Origin: Budvicia aquatica DSM 5075 = ATCC 35567
GTDB taxonomy: Bacteria; Pseudomonadota; Gammaproteobacteria; Enterobacterales; Enterobacteriaceae
DNA length: 41,771 bases
Assembly (NCBI RefSeq): GCF_000427805.1
Contig: NZ_ATYS01000046.1
Coordinates: 1 to 41,771 of the forward strand
Direction: 5' to 3'
Shown here: piece by piece, positions 22,455-32,284 of the stretch
Layout of the letters: the number at the start of each line of letters is the position of its first letter
Position numbering within the stretch: the stretch's first letter is position 1
Notes under the pieces: model-generated
The model's database searches: none
What the model saw: the letters and a program-made list of their open reading frames with translations, nothing else
What the model was told of the DNA's origin: nothing
Program-made: the position numbers and the translations under genes

Positions 22455-24509
22455 ATGAGCTATCAAGTTCTTGCCCGTAAGTGGCGCCCACAAAGCTTTT
22501 CTGACGTTGTCGGCCAAGAGCACGTCTTGACCGCCATCTCCAATGGTCTGTCTTTAGGACGGATCCATCACGCTTATCTTTTTTCCGGTACCCGCGGCGT
22601 AGGCAAAACGTCTATTGCACGGCTATTGGCTAAAGGTCTGAATTGTGAAACTGGAATTACGGCTACGCCATGCGGACAGTGCGGCAACTGTCGTGAAATC
22701 GAAGAGGGGCGCTTTGTCGATTTGCTCGAGATTGACGCCGCCTCCCGAACGAAAGTCGAAGACACCCGGGAATTACTGGATAATGTGCAGTATGCCCCGG
22801 CTCGTGGTCGCTTTAAAGTCTACCTAATCGACGAAGTTCACATGCTTTCCCGCCACAGTTTTAACGCACTGTTAAAAACGCTGGAAGAGCCACCGGAACA
22901 CGTTAAATTTTTACTGGCAACCACTGACCCGCAAAAATTACCCGTTACTATTTTATCCCGCTGTCTGCAGTTTCATCTGAAGGCATTAGATGTCGATCAG
23001 ATTAAAAACCAACTGGATAAAATTCTGCGGGCTGAACATATTCAGTCTGAACCCCGTGCATTACATTTATTGGCCCGCGCAGCTCAGGGCAGTATGCGCG
23101 ATGCGCTAAGCCTTACCGATCAGGCTATCGCCATGGGAGACGGCGTGGTTGTGACCGACTCTGTCAGTATGATGCTGGGAACGTTGGATGACGAGCATGC
23201 GCTGGCTCTGGTTGAGGCACTGATGCATGCGAATGGCGAAGGGCTAATGTCGTTAGTTGCTCAGACCGCTTCGAAGGGCGTCGACTGGGAGACACTGCTG
23301 GTTGATATGCTGGCATTACTGCATCAGGTAGCGATGGTTCAACTGCTACCTTCATCGATTGATTCGTTAACCCATAATGAGCAGCGAATGCGCGATCTTG
23401 CCCGGCAGATAAGCCCGCAGGATCTGCAGCTTTACTATCAGACTCTGCTTGTGGGTCGTAAAGAACTGGCGTATGCCCCGGATCGCCGGATGGGCGTTGA
23501 AATGGCATTGCTGCGCGCATTGGCGTTTCATCCGAAAAACGTGGTGGCTGTTTCGCATGGCAATGCGCCTGTCGCAACACCGGCATTACAGCCAGCTCAA
23601 AAGCAGCCAATGACCCATATGCCTGCGGCGACTTCCCGACCAGAAACGATTAGTCGGGTTCAAACTCAGCCTGAACAGCCGGTAGCTCCGGCATATCAGG
23701 CCAGGCTGCCCGAACCCAGCGAACCAGTGATAGCGCCACCGCCCAGTGATGCAGAAGCAAAAGCTGAAGCAGAAATATCGAAAGGGCTATCCGAATCTAC
23801 GGCTCAAATGTTACAGGCCAGAAATCAGGTTCGTCGTCAGCAGGGGGCGTCAGACGCAAAAAAGAATGAGCCGGCAGCGCAGTTAAAAGCGCGGCCGGCG
23901 TCTGCTGCGCTCAATAGGCTGGTCTCTGCCGCTGAGAAGGGCGGTTCTGCGCAGCTTCCGGGGGCTCCGGTACCGAAAGAATCGGCTAAAAAAGAGAGCT
24001 ATCGCTGGAAGGCCCAGCATGATTTTGAAATTGCGGCTGAGCCGGTGGCTACGCCAAAAGCGCTGCGTTCGGCCCTTGAGCATGAAAAAACGCCTGAGCT
24101 TTCGGCTAAGTTAGCCGAAGAGTCATTGGTTCGTGACCCGTGGGCCGCTGAAATTAATCAGCTACCCTTGCCAAAGCTGGTTCAGCAACTGGCGCTGAAC
24201 GCATTTAAACAACAGGTGTCAGATAATGAGATCTGTTTACACCTTCGTCCATCTCAGCGGCACCTGAATACGGCTTCGGCCCAGCAGGTACTCAGTGATG
24301 CAATCACTCAGCATATCGGCCATCCGGTTACGCTGACGATTATTGAAGATGAAGATACAACGGTAAAAACACCGTTGGAATGGCGTCAGTCCATTTATGA
24401 AGAAAAATTATTGCAGGCCAGAGAATCGATGGCCTCTGATACCCATATTCAAACGCTCTGCCGCTATTTTGACGCAGAGCTTGATGAAGACAGTATCAGA
24501 CCTGTATAA
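22455..24509 (+). CDS. dnaX: DNA polymerase III tau subunit (and gamma by frameshift)
   Basis: Tau is the clamp-loader ATPase that also ties together the polymerase cores and the DnaB helicase. The product has 684 residues (E. coli 643). The AAA+ domain has Walker A GTRGVGKT at 45-52, the zinc-binding cysteines C64, C73, C76 and C79, Walker B VYLIDE at about 122-127 and the SRC sensor motif (ILSRCLQFHLK). A Pro/Ala/Gln-rich linker at about 375-500 is longer than in E. coli. The C-terminal domain (WAAEINQLPLPKLVQQLALNA) binds the polymerase. A -1 frameshift site at 23858 yields the shorter gamma form. The minus-strand open frames inside this gene are shadows. Confidence 0.97.
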   Translation: MSYQVLARKWRPQSFSDVVGQEHVLTAISNGLSLGRIHHAYLFSGTRGVGKTSIARLLAKGLNCETGITATPCGQCGNCREIEEGRFVDLLEIDAASRTKVEDTRELLDNVQYAPARGRFKVYLIDEVHMLSRHSFNALLKTLEEPPEHVKFLLATTDPQKLPVTILSRCLQFHLKALDVDQIKNQLDKILRAEHIQSEPRALHLLARAAQGSMRDALSLTDQAIAMGDGVVVTDSVSMMLGTLDDEHALALVEALMHANGEGLMSLVAQTASKGVDWETLLVDMLALLHQVAMVQLLPSSIDSLTHNEQRMRDLARQISPQDLQLYYQTLLVGRKELAYAPDRRMGVEMALLRALAFHPKNVVAVSHGNAPVATPALQPAQKQPMTHMPAATSRPETISRVQTQPEQPVAPAYQARLPEPSEPVIAPPPSDAEAKAEAEISKGLSESTAQMLQARNQVRRQQGASDAKKNEPAAQLKARPASAALNRLVSAAEKGGSAQLPGAPVPKESAKKESYRWKAQHDFEIAAEPVATPKALRSALEHEKTPELSAKLAEESLVRDPWAAEINQLPLPKLVQQLALNAFKQQVSDNEICLHLRPSQRHLNTASAQQVLSDAITQHIGHPVTLTIIEDEDTTVKTPLEWRQSIYEEKLLQARESMASDTHIQTLCRYFDAELDEDSIRPV
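23842..23898 (+). promoter_or_regulatory. Programmed -1 frameshift signal of dnaX
   Basis: All three elements of the E. coli signal are present. AGGGGGC (23842-23848) is the internal Shine-Dalgarno-like stimulator. The slippery heptamer A-AAA-AAG lies at 23858-23864 in the correct frame, nine bases later. A stem-loop follows at 23871-23898: CCGGC/GCCGG plus GCGC/GCGC with one A-G mismatch and an 8-base loop. After slipping, ribosomes read GAA then TGA (23867-23869), so gamma ends with one Glu after residue 470, giving 471 residues. This is the same Glu-stop ending as in E. coli. Confidence 0.93.
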
Positions 24510-24580
24510 CCGACGGCTGTTATCCATCAACAAGATAACGGCAGTTATTTGATTTTATCCACAGAAAGAGAGAGATAGCC

Positions 24581-24913
24581 ATGTTTGGTGGTAAAGGCGG
24601 ACTGGGCAATTTAATGAAGCAAGCGCAGCAGATGCAAGACAAAATGCAGCAAATGCAGGAAGAAATTGCGAAGCTGGAAGTTACCGGTGAGTCCGGTGCT
24701 GGTATGGTTAAAGTCACTATCAACGGTGCACATAACTGCCGTCGGATTGAAATCGATCCGAGTCTGATGGAAGACGATAAAGAGATGCTGGAAGATCTGA
24801 TTGCGGCTGCTTTCAACGACGCGGCGCGTCGTATTGAAGAAACGCAAAAAGAGAAAATGGCTCAGGTTTCCGGCGGTATGCAATTACCTCCTGGATTTAA
24901 GATGCCGTTCTGA
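24581..24913 (+). CDS. ybaB: Nucleoid-associated protein YbaB/EbfC
   Basis: The 110-residue protein forms a tweezer-like dimer that binds DNA and coats the nucleoid. It starts [20 protein letters not shown], followed by a helix of [22 protein letters not shown], the central strands [21 protein letters not shown] and a C-terminal helical part ending [12 protein letters not shown]. coli YbaB has 109 residues. AGAGAGA precedes the ATG. Its stop codon overlaps the recR start by one base (TGATG), so the pair is translationally coupled. Confidence 0.96.
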   Translation: MFGGKGGLGNLMKQAQQMQDKMQQMQEEIAKLEVTGESGAGMVKVTINGAHNCRRIEIDPSLMEDDKEMLEDLIAAAFNDAARRIEETQKEKMAQVSGGMQLPPGFKMPF

Positions 24914-25518
24914 TGCAAACAAGTCCTCTGCTTGAGTCATTGATGGAGTCCCTGCGCTGTTTACCCGGCGTCGGGCCTAAATCTGCACAGCGTATGGCAT
25001 TTCAGCTATTACAGCGCGATCGTAGCGGTGGAATGCGTTTAGCTCAGGCTTTGACGCGGGCGATGTCTGAGGTTGGTCATTGCCGTGACTGTCGTACCTT
25101 TACTGAAGAAGAGGTTTGTACGATTTGTGCTAACCAGCGTCGGCAGAATAGCGGTCAGATCTGTATCGTAGAAAGTCCGGCTGATATTCATGCCATTGAG
25201 CAAACCGGACAGTATGCAGGGCGCTACTTCGTTCTGATGGGCCATTTATCACCGCTTGATGGTATTGGCCCCAATGATATCGGTCTGGATCGGCTGGAAG
25301 AACGACTTTCATCTGAAAAGATTAATGAGGTTATTCTGGCGACGAATCCGACGGTTGAAGGGGATGCCACGGCTAACTTTATCGCTGAAATGTGTTCAAT
25401 GTATGGCGTAATGGCCAGCAGAATTGCGCATGGCGTACCGGTTGGCGGTGAATTAGAAATGGTTGATGGTACGACGCTATCCCATTCCTTGGCCGGACGT
25501 ATTCAGATTAAATTCTGA
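24913..25518 (+). CDS. recR: Recombination protein RecR
   Basis: RecR acts with RecF and RecO to load RecA on gapped DNA. The 201-residue protein has the N-terminal helix-hairpin-helix ([17 protein letters not shown]), a four-cysteine zinc finger ([16 protein letters not shown]), a Toprim domain ([17 protein letters not shown]...[11 protein letters not shown]) and the Walker-like C-terminal part ([15 protein letters not shown]). Its length matches E. coli. It is coupled to ybaB and followed by a good terminator. Confidence 0.97.
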   Translation: MQTSPLLESLMESLRCLPGVGPKSAQRMAFQLLQRDRSGGMRLAQALTRAMSEVGHCRDCRTFTEEEVCTICANQRRQNSGQICIVESPADIHAIEQTGQYAGRYFVLMGHLSPLDGIGPNDIGLDRLEERLSSEKINEVILATNPTVEGDATANFIAEMCSMYGVMASRIAHGVPVGGELEMVDGTTLSHSLAGRIQIKF

Positions 25519-25541
25519 TTGTTTTTGCTTACATCTTATAT

Positions 25542-25583
25542 AAAGGCAATGAGTGGATTATATTCATTGCCTTTATTGTTTTT
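25542..25583 (+). terminator. Terminator of the dnaX-ybaB-recR unit
   Basis: AAAGGCAATGA (25542-25552) pairs perfectly with TCATTGCCTTT (25564-25574), and a T-rich run follows (ATTGTTTTT). It starts 24 bases after the recR stop codon. The remaining gap to 25869 is AT-rich and shows no gene that I can support. Confidence 0.85.
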
Positions 25584-25869
25584 AGTTTTTCTTATTTTGA
25601 CCTTAAGAACTGAATAATATTATGTCAGGCATTTTATAAAATGTTATATAAGCTGAGTTGATGTGCGTAATCTGTGGCTTTAACGCTTTCGGTGTTATCG
25701 GATTAGTTCTATTTTGACGATATTATAGTTCTTTATCTTTTTTCATTTATTAAATTAACTATCTTTTTGATTTTATAGAAATTAAATGACTTTGTGAGTC
25801 AGGCCTCGGTTAGGTTTATTTCTGTTCTGATAGGATTTATAACATTCGACTTAATTCAGGGAATAAGAC

Positions 25870-26427
25870 GTGAGCGCCGAAAATATTGACCTACTTGCCA
25901 AAATGATTGTGACTGATGGTCATGCTGCTTGGGCGGATATTTACCAAAAAGCCATGAATGAACCGGGTGAACTCATTCACGGGCCACAGTATCAGAAATA
26001 TGATTTTGGCCGTTATCTGGATAATGTCCACAGCGGTGGTCTAATCGATCTGTTTTATTGTTACGCCTATCATGATGGTTATATTGATATGGTCGATTGG
26101 CGTGGAGAAGATGAAGACGGGCAAATTGCCAGCTTTGTTGCCCGGCGCATTGGCGCCTATCGGTCGAAGAGCAATCTGGGCGTTTGTCTTAGCGAACTGG
26201 AAAAATTGACCCAATATGATGAAGAAACCAATCAGGACTTTGCTGCCGGCGATTATGTTCTGCAGCAGTTTGCGCTGGTTTCAGGCTATCTTGCCCCGCT
26301 TGGGTTGGTATTAGGCGGTATTAATATCGGCTGGGACTCTTACCTTATTTTTGTTACTACCAATGAAAATATGGCTGTGCTAGAAGCCATTGACGATCAC
26401 CATTTTACCATTCATGGTTTTGACTAA
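25870..26427 (+). CDS. Uncharacterised acidic protein, possibly DUF6630-like
   Basis: The 185-residue, acidic, soluble protein has no signal peptide or membrane segment. It starts at GTG with AGGGA upstream. Recognisable features are an aromatic-rich centre (YDFGRYLDNVHSGGLIDLFY and YHDGYIDMVDWRGEDEDG) and a C-terminal GLVLGGINIGWDSYLIFVTT. The last segment resembles proteins annotated DUF6630 or SMI1-like immunity folds, but the assignment is tentative. It lies alone between recR and htpG, where E. coli has no gene, so it is probably an acquired single gene. No function can be given. Confidence 0.6.
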   Translation: MSAENIDLLAKMIVTDGHAAWADIYQKAMNEPGELIHGPQYQKYDFGRYLDNVHSGGLIDLFYCYAYHDGYIDMVDWRGEDEDGQIASFVARRIGAYRSKSNLGVCLSELEKLTQYDEETNQDFAAGDYVLQQFALVSGYLAPLGLVLGGINIGWDSYLIFVTTNENMAVLEAIDDHHFTIHGFD

Positions 26428-26549
26428 CTAAAGATAAAATGAAAACTGCCGGTGTTGTATTGCTTGGTCGCAAATACCGGCTGGTTTATCTTACTTCACG
26501 ATATAATTTCTCTTTTTGTTAGTTTTTTTTCCCTCTGTCAGTTTATACG

Positions 26550-26578
26550 CTTGAAAAGCTTCTGCTTAATCCCCATCT
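26550..26578 (+). promoter_or_regulatory. Sigma-32 heat-shock promoter of htpG
   Basis: CTTGAAA (26550-26556) and CCCCATCT (26571-26578) with a 14-base spacer match the sigma-32 consensus at nearly every position. Transcription would start around 26585, giving a leader of about 45 bases. E. coli htpG is a known member of the heat-shock regulon. Confidence 0.9.
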
Positions 26579-26632
26579 CTTTAGCATCCGGTATTAACAC
26601 TACCTGAATGAAACTAGATATTGAGGTAAGCA

Positions 26633-28516
26633 ATGAGTATGAAAGGACAAGAAACCAGAGGATTCCAGTCAGAAGTAAAACAGCTTTTACATCTGATGAT
26701 CCACTCGCTCTATTCCAATAAAGAAATCTTTCTGCGTGAACTGATCTCTAACGCATCTGATGCCTCGGACAAGCTGCGTTTTCGCGCGCTGTCCAGCCCC
26801 GAACTGTATGAAGGTGATGGCGATCTCCGGGTTCGTGTCTCCTTTGATAAAGATAAGCGCACCCTGACCTTGAGTGATAACGGCATCGGTATGACTCGTG
26901 ATGAAGTTATTGATAACTTAGGGACTATTGCTAAATCAGGCACTAAGGCCTTTTTAGAATCAATGGGGTCCGATCAGGCTAAAGATAGCCAACTGATTGG
27001 CCAGTTTGGCGTCGGCTTCTATTCAGCCTTTATTGTGGCGGATAAAGTCACGGTTCGCACCCGTGCCGCCGGTGTTCCTGCTGATGAGGCTGTATTCTGG
27101 GAATCGGCCGGCGAGGGTGAATACACCATCGCTGAAATTAACAAAGCCGATCGCGGTACTGATATTACCCTTCATTTACGCGAAGGCGAAGATGAATTCT
27201 TAGATGACTGGCGCGTTCGTTCAGTGATTAGCAAATATTCTGACCATATTGCGCTGCCGGTTGAAATTCAAGTTACCGAAGAAAAAGAAGGTGAAGAGCC
27301 AAGCGTAACATGGGAAAAAATCAACAAAGCCCAAGCGCTGTGGACGCGTAATAAGTCTGAAATTAACGACGATGAGTATAACGAGTTCTACAAGCATGTT
27401 TCCCATGACTTTAGCGATCCGTTAGCCTGGAGCCACAACCGCGTTGAAGGTAAGCAGGAATATACCAGCCTGCTATATATTCCGTCTCAGGCGCCTTGGG
27501 ATATGTGGAATCGCGACCATAAGCATGGCCTGAAACTGTATGTTCAGCGCGTTTTCATTATGGATGACGCCGAGCAGTTTATGCCTAACTACTTACGTTT
27601 TGTACGTGGCCTGATTGATTCCAACGATTTACCGTTGAACGTTTCCCGTGAAATTTTGCAGGATAACCGGGTGACTCAAAGCTTACGTAATGCCTGTACC
27701 AAACGGGTATTACAGATGCTGGAGAAACTGGCAAAAGGTGATGCTGAGAAATATCAGCAATTCTGGCAGCAGTTTGGTCTGGTATTGAAAGAAGGCCCGG
27801 CAGAGGACAGCGGTAATCAGCAAACTATTGCTAATCTGCTACGTTTTGCGTCGACTCATAACGACAGCGATGCGCAAACCGTTTCGCTGGCTGACTATGT
27901 TAGCCGTATGCAAGAAGGGCAGGAGAAGATTTATTACATTACGGCAGACAGCTATGCTGCGGCGAAAAACAGTCCGCATCTGGAGCTGTTCCGCAAGAAA
28001 GGCATCGAAGTTCTGCTGCTATCTGACCGTATCGACGAGTGGATGATGAGCTACCTGACTGAATTTGATGGTAAATCATTCCAGTCAGTCAGCAAAGCTG
28101 ATGAATCTTTAGATAAACTGGCCGATGCTGAAACTGAAGAACAGAAAGAAGCAGAGAAAGCGTTAGAGCCGTTTGTTGAGCGCGCTAAATCTTTCCTCGG
28201 TGAGCGTGTAAAAGAAGTTCGGTTGACCCACCGCCTGACCGATACGCCAGCGGTTGTGACCACCGATGCGGATGATATGACGACCCAAATGGCTAAACTG
28301 TTTGCCGCTGCGGGGCAGAAAGCACCGGATGTAAAATACATCTTTGAGCTTAACCCTGAACATGCGCTGGTAAAACGTGCGGCTGATATTACCGATGAAG
28401 CGGTTTTCGGTGAGTGGATTGAACTGTTGTTAGATCAGGCTTTACTGGCTGAAAAGGGCAGTTTAGACGATCCGAACAGCTTTATTCGCCGAATGAACCA
28501 GCTGCTGCTGAAATAA
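26633..28516 (+). CDS. htpG: Chaperone HtpG (bacterial Hsp90)
   Basis: HtpG is a cytosolic ATP-dependent chaperone that works with DnaK in late protein folding. The 627-residue protein (E. coli 624) has the GHKL ATPase domain with [26 protein letters not shown] and [15 protein letters not shown]. The middle domain has [11 protein letters not shown] and LNVSREILQ; the C-terminal dimerisation part ends [18 protein letters not shown] lies seven bases before the first ATG; the family start MKGQ is two codons later. A sigma-32 promoter lies upstream and a strong terminator downstream. Confidence 0.97.
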   Translation: MSMKGQETRGFQSEVKQLLHLMIHSLYSNKEIFLRELISNASDASDKLRFRALSSPELYEGDGDLRVRVSFDKDKRTLTLSDNGIGMTRDEVIDNLGTIAKSGTKAFLESMGSDQAKDSQLIGQFGVGFYSAFIVADKVTVRTRAAGVPADEAVFWESAGEGEYTIAEINKADRGTDITLHLREGEDEFLDDWRVRSVISKYSDHIALPVEIQVTEEKEGEEPSVTWEKINKAQALWTRNKSEINDDEYNEFYKHVSHDFSDPLAWSHNRVEGKQEYTSLLYIPSQAPWDMWNRDHKHGLKLYVQRVFIMDDAEQFMPNYLRFVRGLIDSNDLPLNVSREILQDNRVTQSLRNACTKRVLQMLEKLAKGDAEKYQQFWQQFGLVLKEGPAEDSGNQQTIANLLRFASTHNDSDAQTVSLADYVSRMQEGQEKIYYITADSYAAAKNSPHLELFRKKGIEVLLLSDRIDEWMMSYLTEFDGKSFQSVSKADESLDKLADAETEEQKEAEKALEPFVERAKSFLGERVKEVRLTHRLTDTPAVVTTDADDMTTQMAKLFAAAGQKAPDVKYIFELNPEHALVKRAADITDEAVFGEWIELLLDQALLAEKGSLDDPNSFIRRMNQLLLK

Positions 28517-28552
28517 CGGCTGATAAATTTAAGTTATCAGTAGGTTAAGTTG

Positions 28553-28590
28553 AAAAGGCCGACAACATGTTGTCGGCCTTTTGTATTTTT
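28553..28590 (+). terminator. Terminator of htpG
   Basis: A 30-base perfect palindrome (28553-28582) built from AAAAGGCCGACAAC and its complement is followed by TTGTATTTTT. It begins 37 bases after the htpG stop codon. Between it and adk (to 28883) I see no further gene; a TTGAGC/GATAAG pair near 28800 may be part of the adk promoter. Confidence 0.9.
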
Positions 28591-28871
28591 AGCATGGTGA
28601 TAATTCAATTTTTAGTATAAAAATTAGCATGAATATTGAATTATTGGACTCTATTAAACAACACGTGCCACCAAAAGCTGATACAATATGGCCGCAATAA
28701 TTGAGCTAAACAAGCTGGTTATTCTGAACGACAGATTTTTTACAATGAGTGAAGCGCATAGATATGCGCACGTAGTGATTAAGCGCTTATCACCTGGCTC
28801 TTGAGCATAGTGGCTTAGGGTGATAAGGTTTACGGCTGTTTCGTCATTTTAAATAAAAAGCTAATTTCTAG

Positions 28872-29528
<657 letters not shown>

Positions 29529-29549
29529 TCGATTAGATGATTAATTGAC

Positions 29550-29573
29550 AAAGGCGGCCTCTGGTCGCCTTTT
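29550..29573 (+). terminator. Terminator of adk
   Basis: AAAGGCGGCC, loop TCT, GGTCGCCTTT (one G-T pair), followed by another T. It begins 22 bases after the adk stop codon and lies between adk and its paralogue. Confidence 0.8.
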
Positions 29574-29628
29574 CTGTCTCTGTCGATATGTTGACCCACT
29601 TATTATCTGGCTTCAGGATATTGATATA

Positions 29629-30273
29629 ATGCGTATTGTTCTGCTTGGCGCTCCCTTTTCCGGCAAAGATATTCAGCTTGAATTTATCGCAGCCAGATAT
29701 GGTATGGTCAAAATCTCGATTGGCGATTTGATTCGGTTTGAAGTTGAATCAAATTCTGACATCGGCAACCAGCTTAAAGCGTTGATTGAAAGCGGCAGGC
29801 TAATCAGCGATGAGTTATTGATTAAGTTAGTTCAATACCGAATTTCATTATCGGATTGCAATAACGGCTTTTTATTAGAAAATTTTCCACGTACTGTTTT
29901 ACAAGCTATCGCTATGGATAATGCCGGTATCTCTATTGATTATATTTTTGAGTTTGATACGCCCAATAATGTCATTGTTGAACGTATGAATGGCCGCTGT
30001 TTTCACCCGGCATCCGGCCGAAAATATCACCTTAAGCTCAATCCGCCGAAGGTAGAGGGTAAAGATGATGTTACCGATGAGGCATTGGTGATGGTTAACC
30101 CTATGTCGGAATCGATGTTACAACAAAAGATGGCTAGTTATTATTTATCCGCTGGGCCGCTGGCTGAACACTATATTCACCAGTCTAAACATCGGAAGAT
30201 CCGTTACTTCAAGTTGGACGGGGCTAGAAATGCCGCCGAAGTCAGTGCCGATCTGGCGAACATTCTCGATTAA
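29629..30273 (+). CDS. Degenerate adenylate kinase paralogue next to adk
   Basis: A 214-residue protein that aligns without gaps to the preceding Adk, with about half of the residues identical by eye. Identity is highest at the N-terminus (MRIVLLGAP), in [11 protein letters not shown] and in RYFKLDG...AEVSADLA.IL. Catalytic positions are altered. The P-loop GAPGAGKGT has become GAPFSGKDI, losing Gly10, Gly14 and Thr15 but keeping Lys13. The lid segment [14 protein letters not shown] has become MVNPMSESMLQQKM, losing Arg156, Asp158, Asp159, Arg165 and Arg167. Arg36, Arg88, Arg119 and Arg123 remain. The frame is intact, so it is likely expressed, but as a pseudo-enzyme or altered kinase. ATG 29629 is chosen by alignment with Adk. 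Confidence 0.85.
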   Translation: MRIVLLGAPFSGKDIQLEFIAARYGMVKISIGDLIRFEVESNSDIGNQLKALIESGRLISDELLIKLVQYRISLSDCNNGFLLENFPRTVLQAIAMDNAGISIDYIFEFDTPNNVIVERMNGRCFHPASGRKYHLKLNPPKVEGKDDVTDEALVMVNPMSESMLQQKMASYYLSAGPLAEHYIHQSKHRKIRYFKLDGARNAAEVSADLANILD

Positions 30274-30327
30274 TGGATGATATTCCATTATAGCGAACGG
30301 AATATGCCTTGCTGGAAAGGCTCACTT

Positions 30328-30348
30328 AAGCAACCAGAGTGGTTGCTT
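30328..30348. terminator. Hairpin downstream of the adk paralogue
   Basis: AAGCAACC and GGTTGCTT form a perfect 8-bp stem with a 5-base loop, 55 bases after the stop codon. No T-run follows, so it is a weak or factor-assisted terminator. I see no other feature in the gap 30274-30563. Confidence 0.4.
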
Positions 30349-30563
30349 CGATGATGATAAACCCCAAACGTCAACAATTTGGTTTAAAAAGCTTAAATGC
30401 AGGGGGGAGGTCCTAAAGCTCTTGGTACTTGAAAATATCGCCCCTAGGCCGCTAGGAAAAATCAATATTCTGATGCTGATTATGCGGACGAAACTTGCGC
30501 TAAAATCAAATTAAACTGCCTTGTCATTAATCTGAAAAACATGGTGATTGCTTCTTATGCAAC

Positions 30564-30875
30564 TTAAAGTGATTCGATCGCCGGTACTTGATGTTGGAAG
30601 ACATAAGGATCGGATAAGAGGCCGAACCGCTCATCATCTTGGTATGTAACTGCAACCTGATAATCGTCACCGGCAAACGCTTTAACTGCTTTAATATCGT
30701 CCCAGTAGGTTGCAAGAAAGAAATGCTCCCAGTTTCCCTGAGTCACTCTCTTTACAAAAGCACCTTGATTCCCCTTAATGCTTTTAGAATGTGTTACACC
30801 CGTTACCTCAAGGTGCGCGGCGAATCCTTCTGCATGCTCCAGCGGTACGCAGCCATGCCATGTTCTTACGATCAT
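30564..30875 (-). CDS. Small antibiotic-biosynthesis-monooxygenase (ABM)-fold protein
   Basis: A 103-residue soluble protein of the dimeric alpha/beta-barrel superfamily. It begins MIVRTWHGCVPLEHAEGFAA, continues with TGVTHSKSIKGNQGAFVKRV, then HFFLATYWDDIKAVKAFAGDDYQVAV, with the alternating strand/helix order and the WDD.KAVKAFAG.D pattern typical of ABM-domain proteins. Relatives are heme-degrading or quinol monooxygenases, or have no known reaction. GGGAG precedes the ATG by about seven bases. It stands alone between the adk paralogue and hemH. No catalytic role can be assigned. Confidence 0.65.
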   Translation of the reverse strand: MIVRTWHGCVPLEHAEGFAAHLEVTGVTHSKSIKGNQGAFVKRVTQGNWEHFFLATYWDDIKAVKAFAGDDYQVAVTYQDDERFGLLSDPYVFQHQVPAIESL

Positions 30876-30934
30876 TATTTTGCTCCCGGTAATAATTAGA
30901 CTAATAACTCAACGGTCATAAAGACAATAAACGG

Positions 30935-31078
30935 CTATCTACTCACAATATTACGACCACAGGGAACGGGATATTGTTTCTGACGGCCTGAAGTATCAAT
31001 AACCACAGTGCCAATATATTTCAAATGTGGCAGATAGCTGTTACAGCAATAGTTTTGAAAAGGATGATATGAGGTGCG
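30935..31078 (-). pseudogene. Possible gene remnant, 47 codons open without a start
   Basis: The minus strand is open from stop to stop for 47 codons and reads RTSYHPFQNYCCNSYLPHLK, then YIGTVVIDTSGRQKQYPVPC and GRNIVSR. There is no ATG in the frame, but the composition (YIGTVVIDTSGRQ) looks protein-like rather than random. No family is recognised. It may be the tail of a decayed gene in the gap between the ABM-fold gene and hemH. Nothing else is seen in 30876-31212 apart from the presumed hemH promoter region. Confidence 0.25.
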
Positions 31079-31212
31079 TCATATGTCAATATACTGCCTG
31101 CCATCTAGGCCACTGATGAATATAGTTAGTTAACACGATACGGTGCATCGCGAAAAGCGGGCACCACTTTCATATTTGCCGGAGTTACCGCCGCACCGAC
31201 GGGTAAAAAATT

Positions 31213-32175
31213 ATGCCGCAGACCAAAACTGGAATCCTTTTAGTTAACTTAGGTACGCCCGATGCGCCAACGGGGCCGGCGGTAAAACGTTATCTTTCAC
31301 AGTTCTTACATGACCGTCGTGTAGTCGATACTAAACGCATCATCTGGTGTCCGTTGCTGCACTGGGTCATTTTGCCAATTCGCGTCCCTAAAGTGGTTAA
31401 GCTGTATCAGGACGTGTGGATGGATGAAGGCTCCCCCTTGCTGGTTTATAGCCGTAGGCAGCAGCAGGCGCTGGCAAAACGTCTACCTGAGACGCCGGTT
31501 GAACTGGCAATGACCTACGGGTCTCCTTCGATAAAGCAGGCCCTTGCCAGCTTAAAAAGCCAGCAGGTGAATCGTTTGGTGGTGTTGCCGCTGTATCCGC
31601 AATATTCCTGTTCCACCACGGCTGCCGTTTGGGACGCTTTGGCTGCGGAGTTTCGCCAAACTCGAGATCTGCCGCAGGTGGTGTTTATTCGTGATTATGC
31701 TGAACACCCTTTGTATATTAAGGCATTGACTGAGTCGATAAAGTCATCGTTTGAACAGCACGGTCAGCCCGATATTTTATTATTCTCCTATCACGGGATT
31801 CCCCAGCGCTATGCCGATGAAGGCGACGTGTATCCGCTGCGCTGTGAAGATACCACCCGTGCAGTGGTTAAGGCTCTGGGGCTTGATGAATCTCAGTATA
31901 AGATGACTTATCAGTCGCGCTTTGGGCGTGAACCCTGGCTTCAGCCTTATACTGATGAAACCTTGAAGTCATTGCCGAAGAAAGGTGTAAAGTCGGTTCA
32001 AGTGATTAGCCCCGGCTTTTCCGCTGACTGTCTGGAAACCATTGAAGAGATAGATAAACAAAACCGCGAGTTCTTTTTAGAGCAGGGTGGTGAACGCTAC
32101 TATTATATTCCGGCTCTGAATGACAGCCCGGCTCATATCGATTTATTACAGGCGCTGGTTACTTCGAAAACCTAA
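31213..32175 (+). CDS. hemH: Ferrochelatase
   Basis: HemH inserts ferrous iron into protoporphyrin IX, the last step of heme b synthesis. The 320-residue enzyme equals E. coli in length. Typical segments are [42 protein letters not shown], the active-site His in [31 protein letters not shown] and the Glu-containing [16 protein letters not shown] bidirectional terminator separates it from convergent ybaL. In E. coli hemH also follows adk. Confidence 0.97.
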   Translation: MPQTKTGILLVNLGTPDAPTGPAVKRYLSQFLHDRRVVDTKRIIWCPLLHWVILPIRVPKVVKLYQDVWMDEGSPLLVYSRRQQQALAKRLPETPVELAMTYGSPSIKQALASLKSQQVNRLVVLPLYPQYSCSTTAAVWDALAAEFRQTRDLPQVVFIRDYAEHPLYIKALTESIKSSFEQHGQPDILLFSYHGIPQRYADEGDVYPLRCEDTTRAVVKALGLDESQYKMTYQSRFGREPWLQPYTDETLKSLPKKGVKSVQVISPGFSADCLETIEEIDKQNREFFLEQGGERYYYIPALNDSPAHIDLLQALVTSKT

Positions 32176-32214
32176 TTTAGCCAAGGCGCTTCTTGGTTTG
32201 CCAGTCCAATAAGA

Positions 32215-32239
32215 AAAACACCGCATATAGCGGTGTTTT
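32215..32239. terminator. Bidirectional terminator between hemH and ybaL
   Basis: AAAACACCGC, loop ATATA, GCGGTGTTTT is a perfect 10-bp stem bordered by T-runs on both strands, lying between two convergent genes. Confidence 0.85.
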
Positions 32240-32284
32240 CTATTGATATCGATAGCTGATATCAGTTAATAGAATGCCGGTTGA

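Noticed and set aside
23164-23610. 148-codon minus-strand frame within dnaX
   Set aside because: It is a shadow of the dnaX AAA+ domain coding strand; its translation is Pro/Ser/His-rich and resembles no family.
29545-29628. Upstream extension of the adk paralogue (28 codons)
   Set aside because: It runs through the adk terminator, and alignment with Adk begins exactly at the ATG at 29629.
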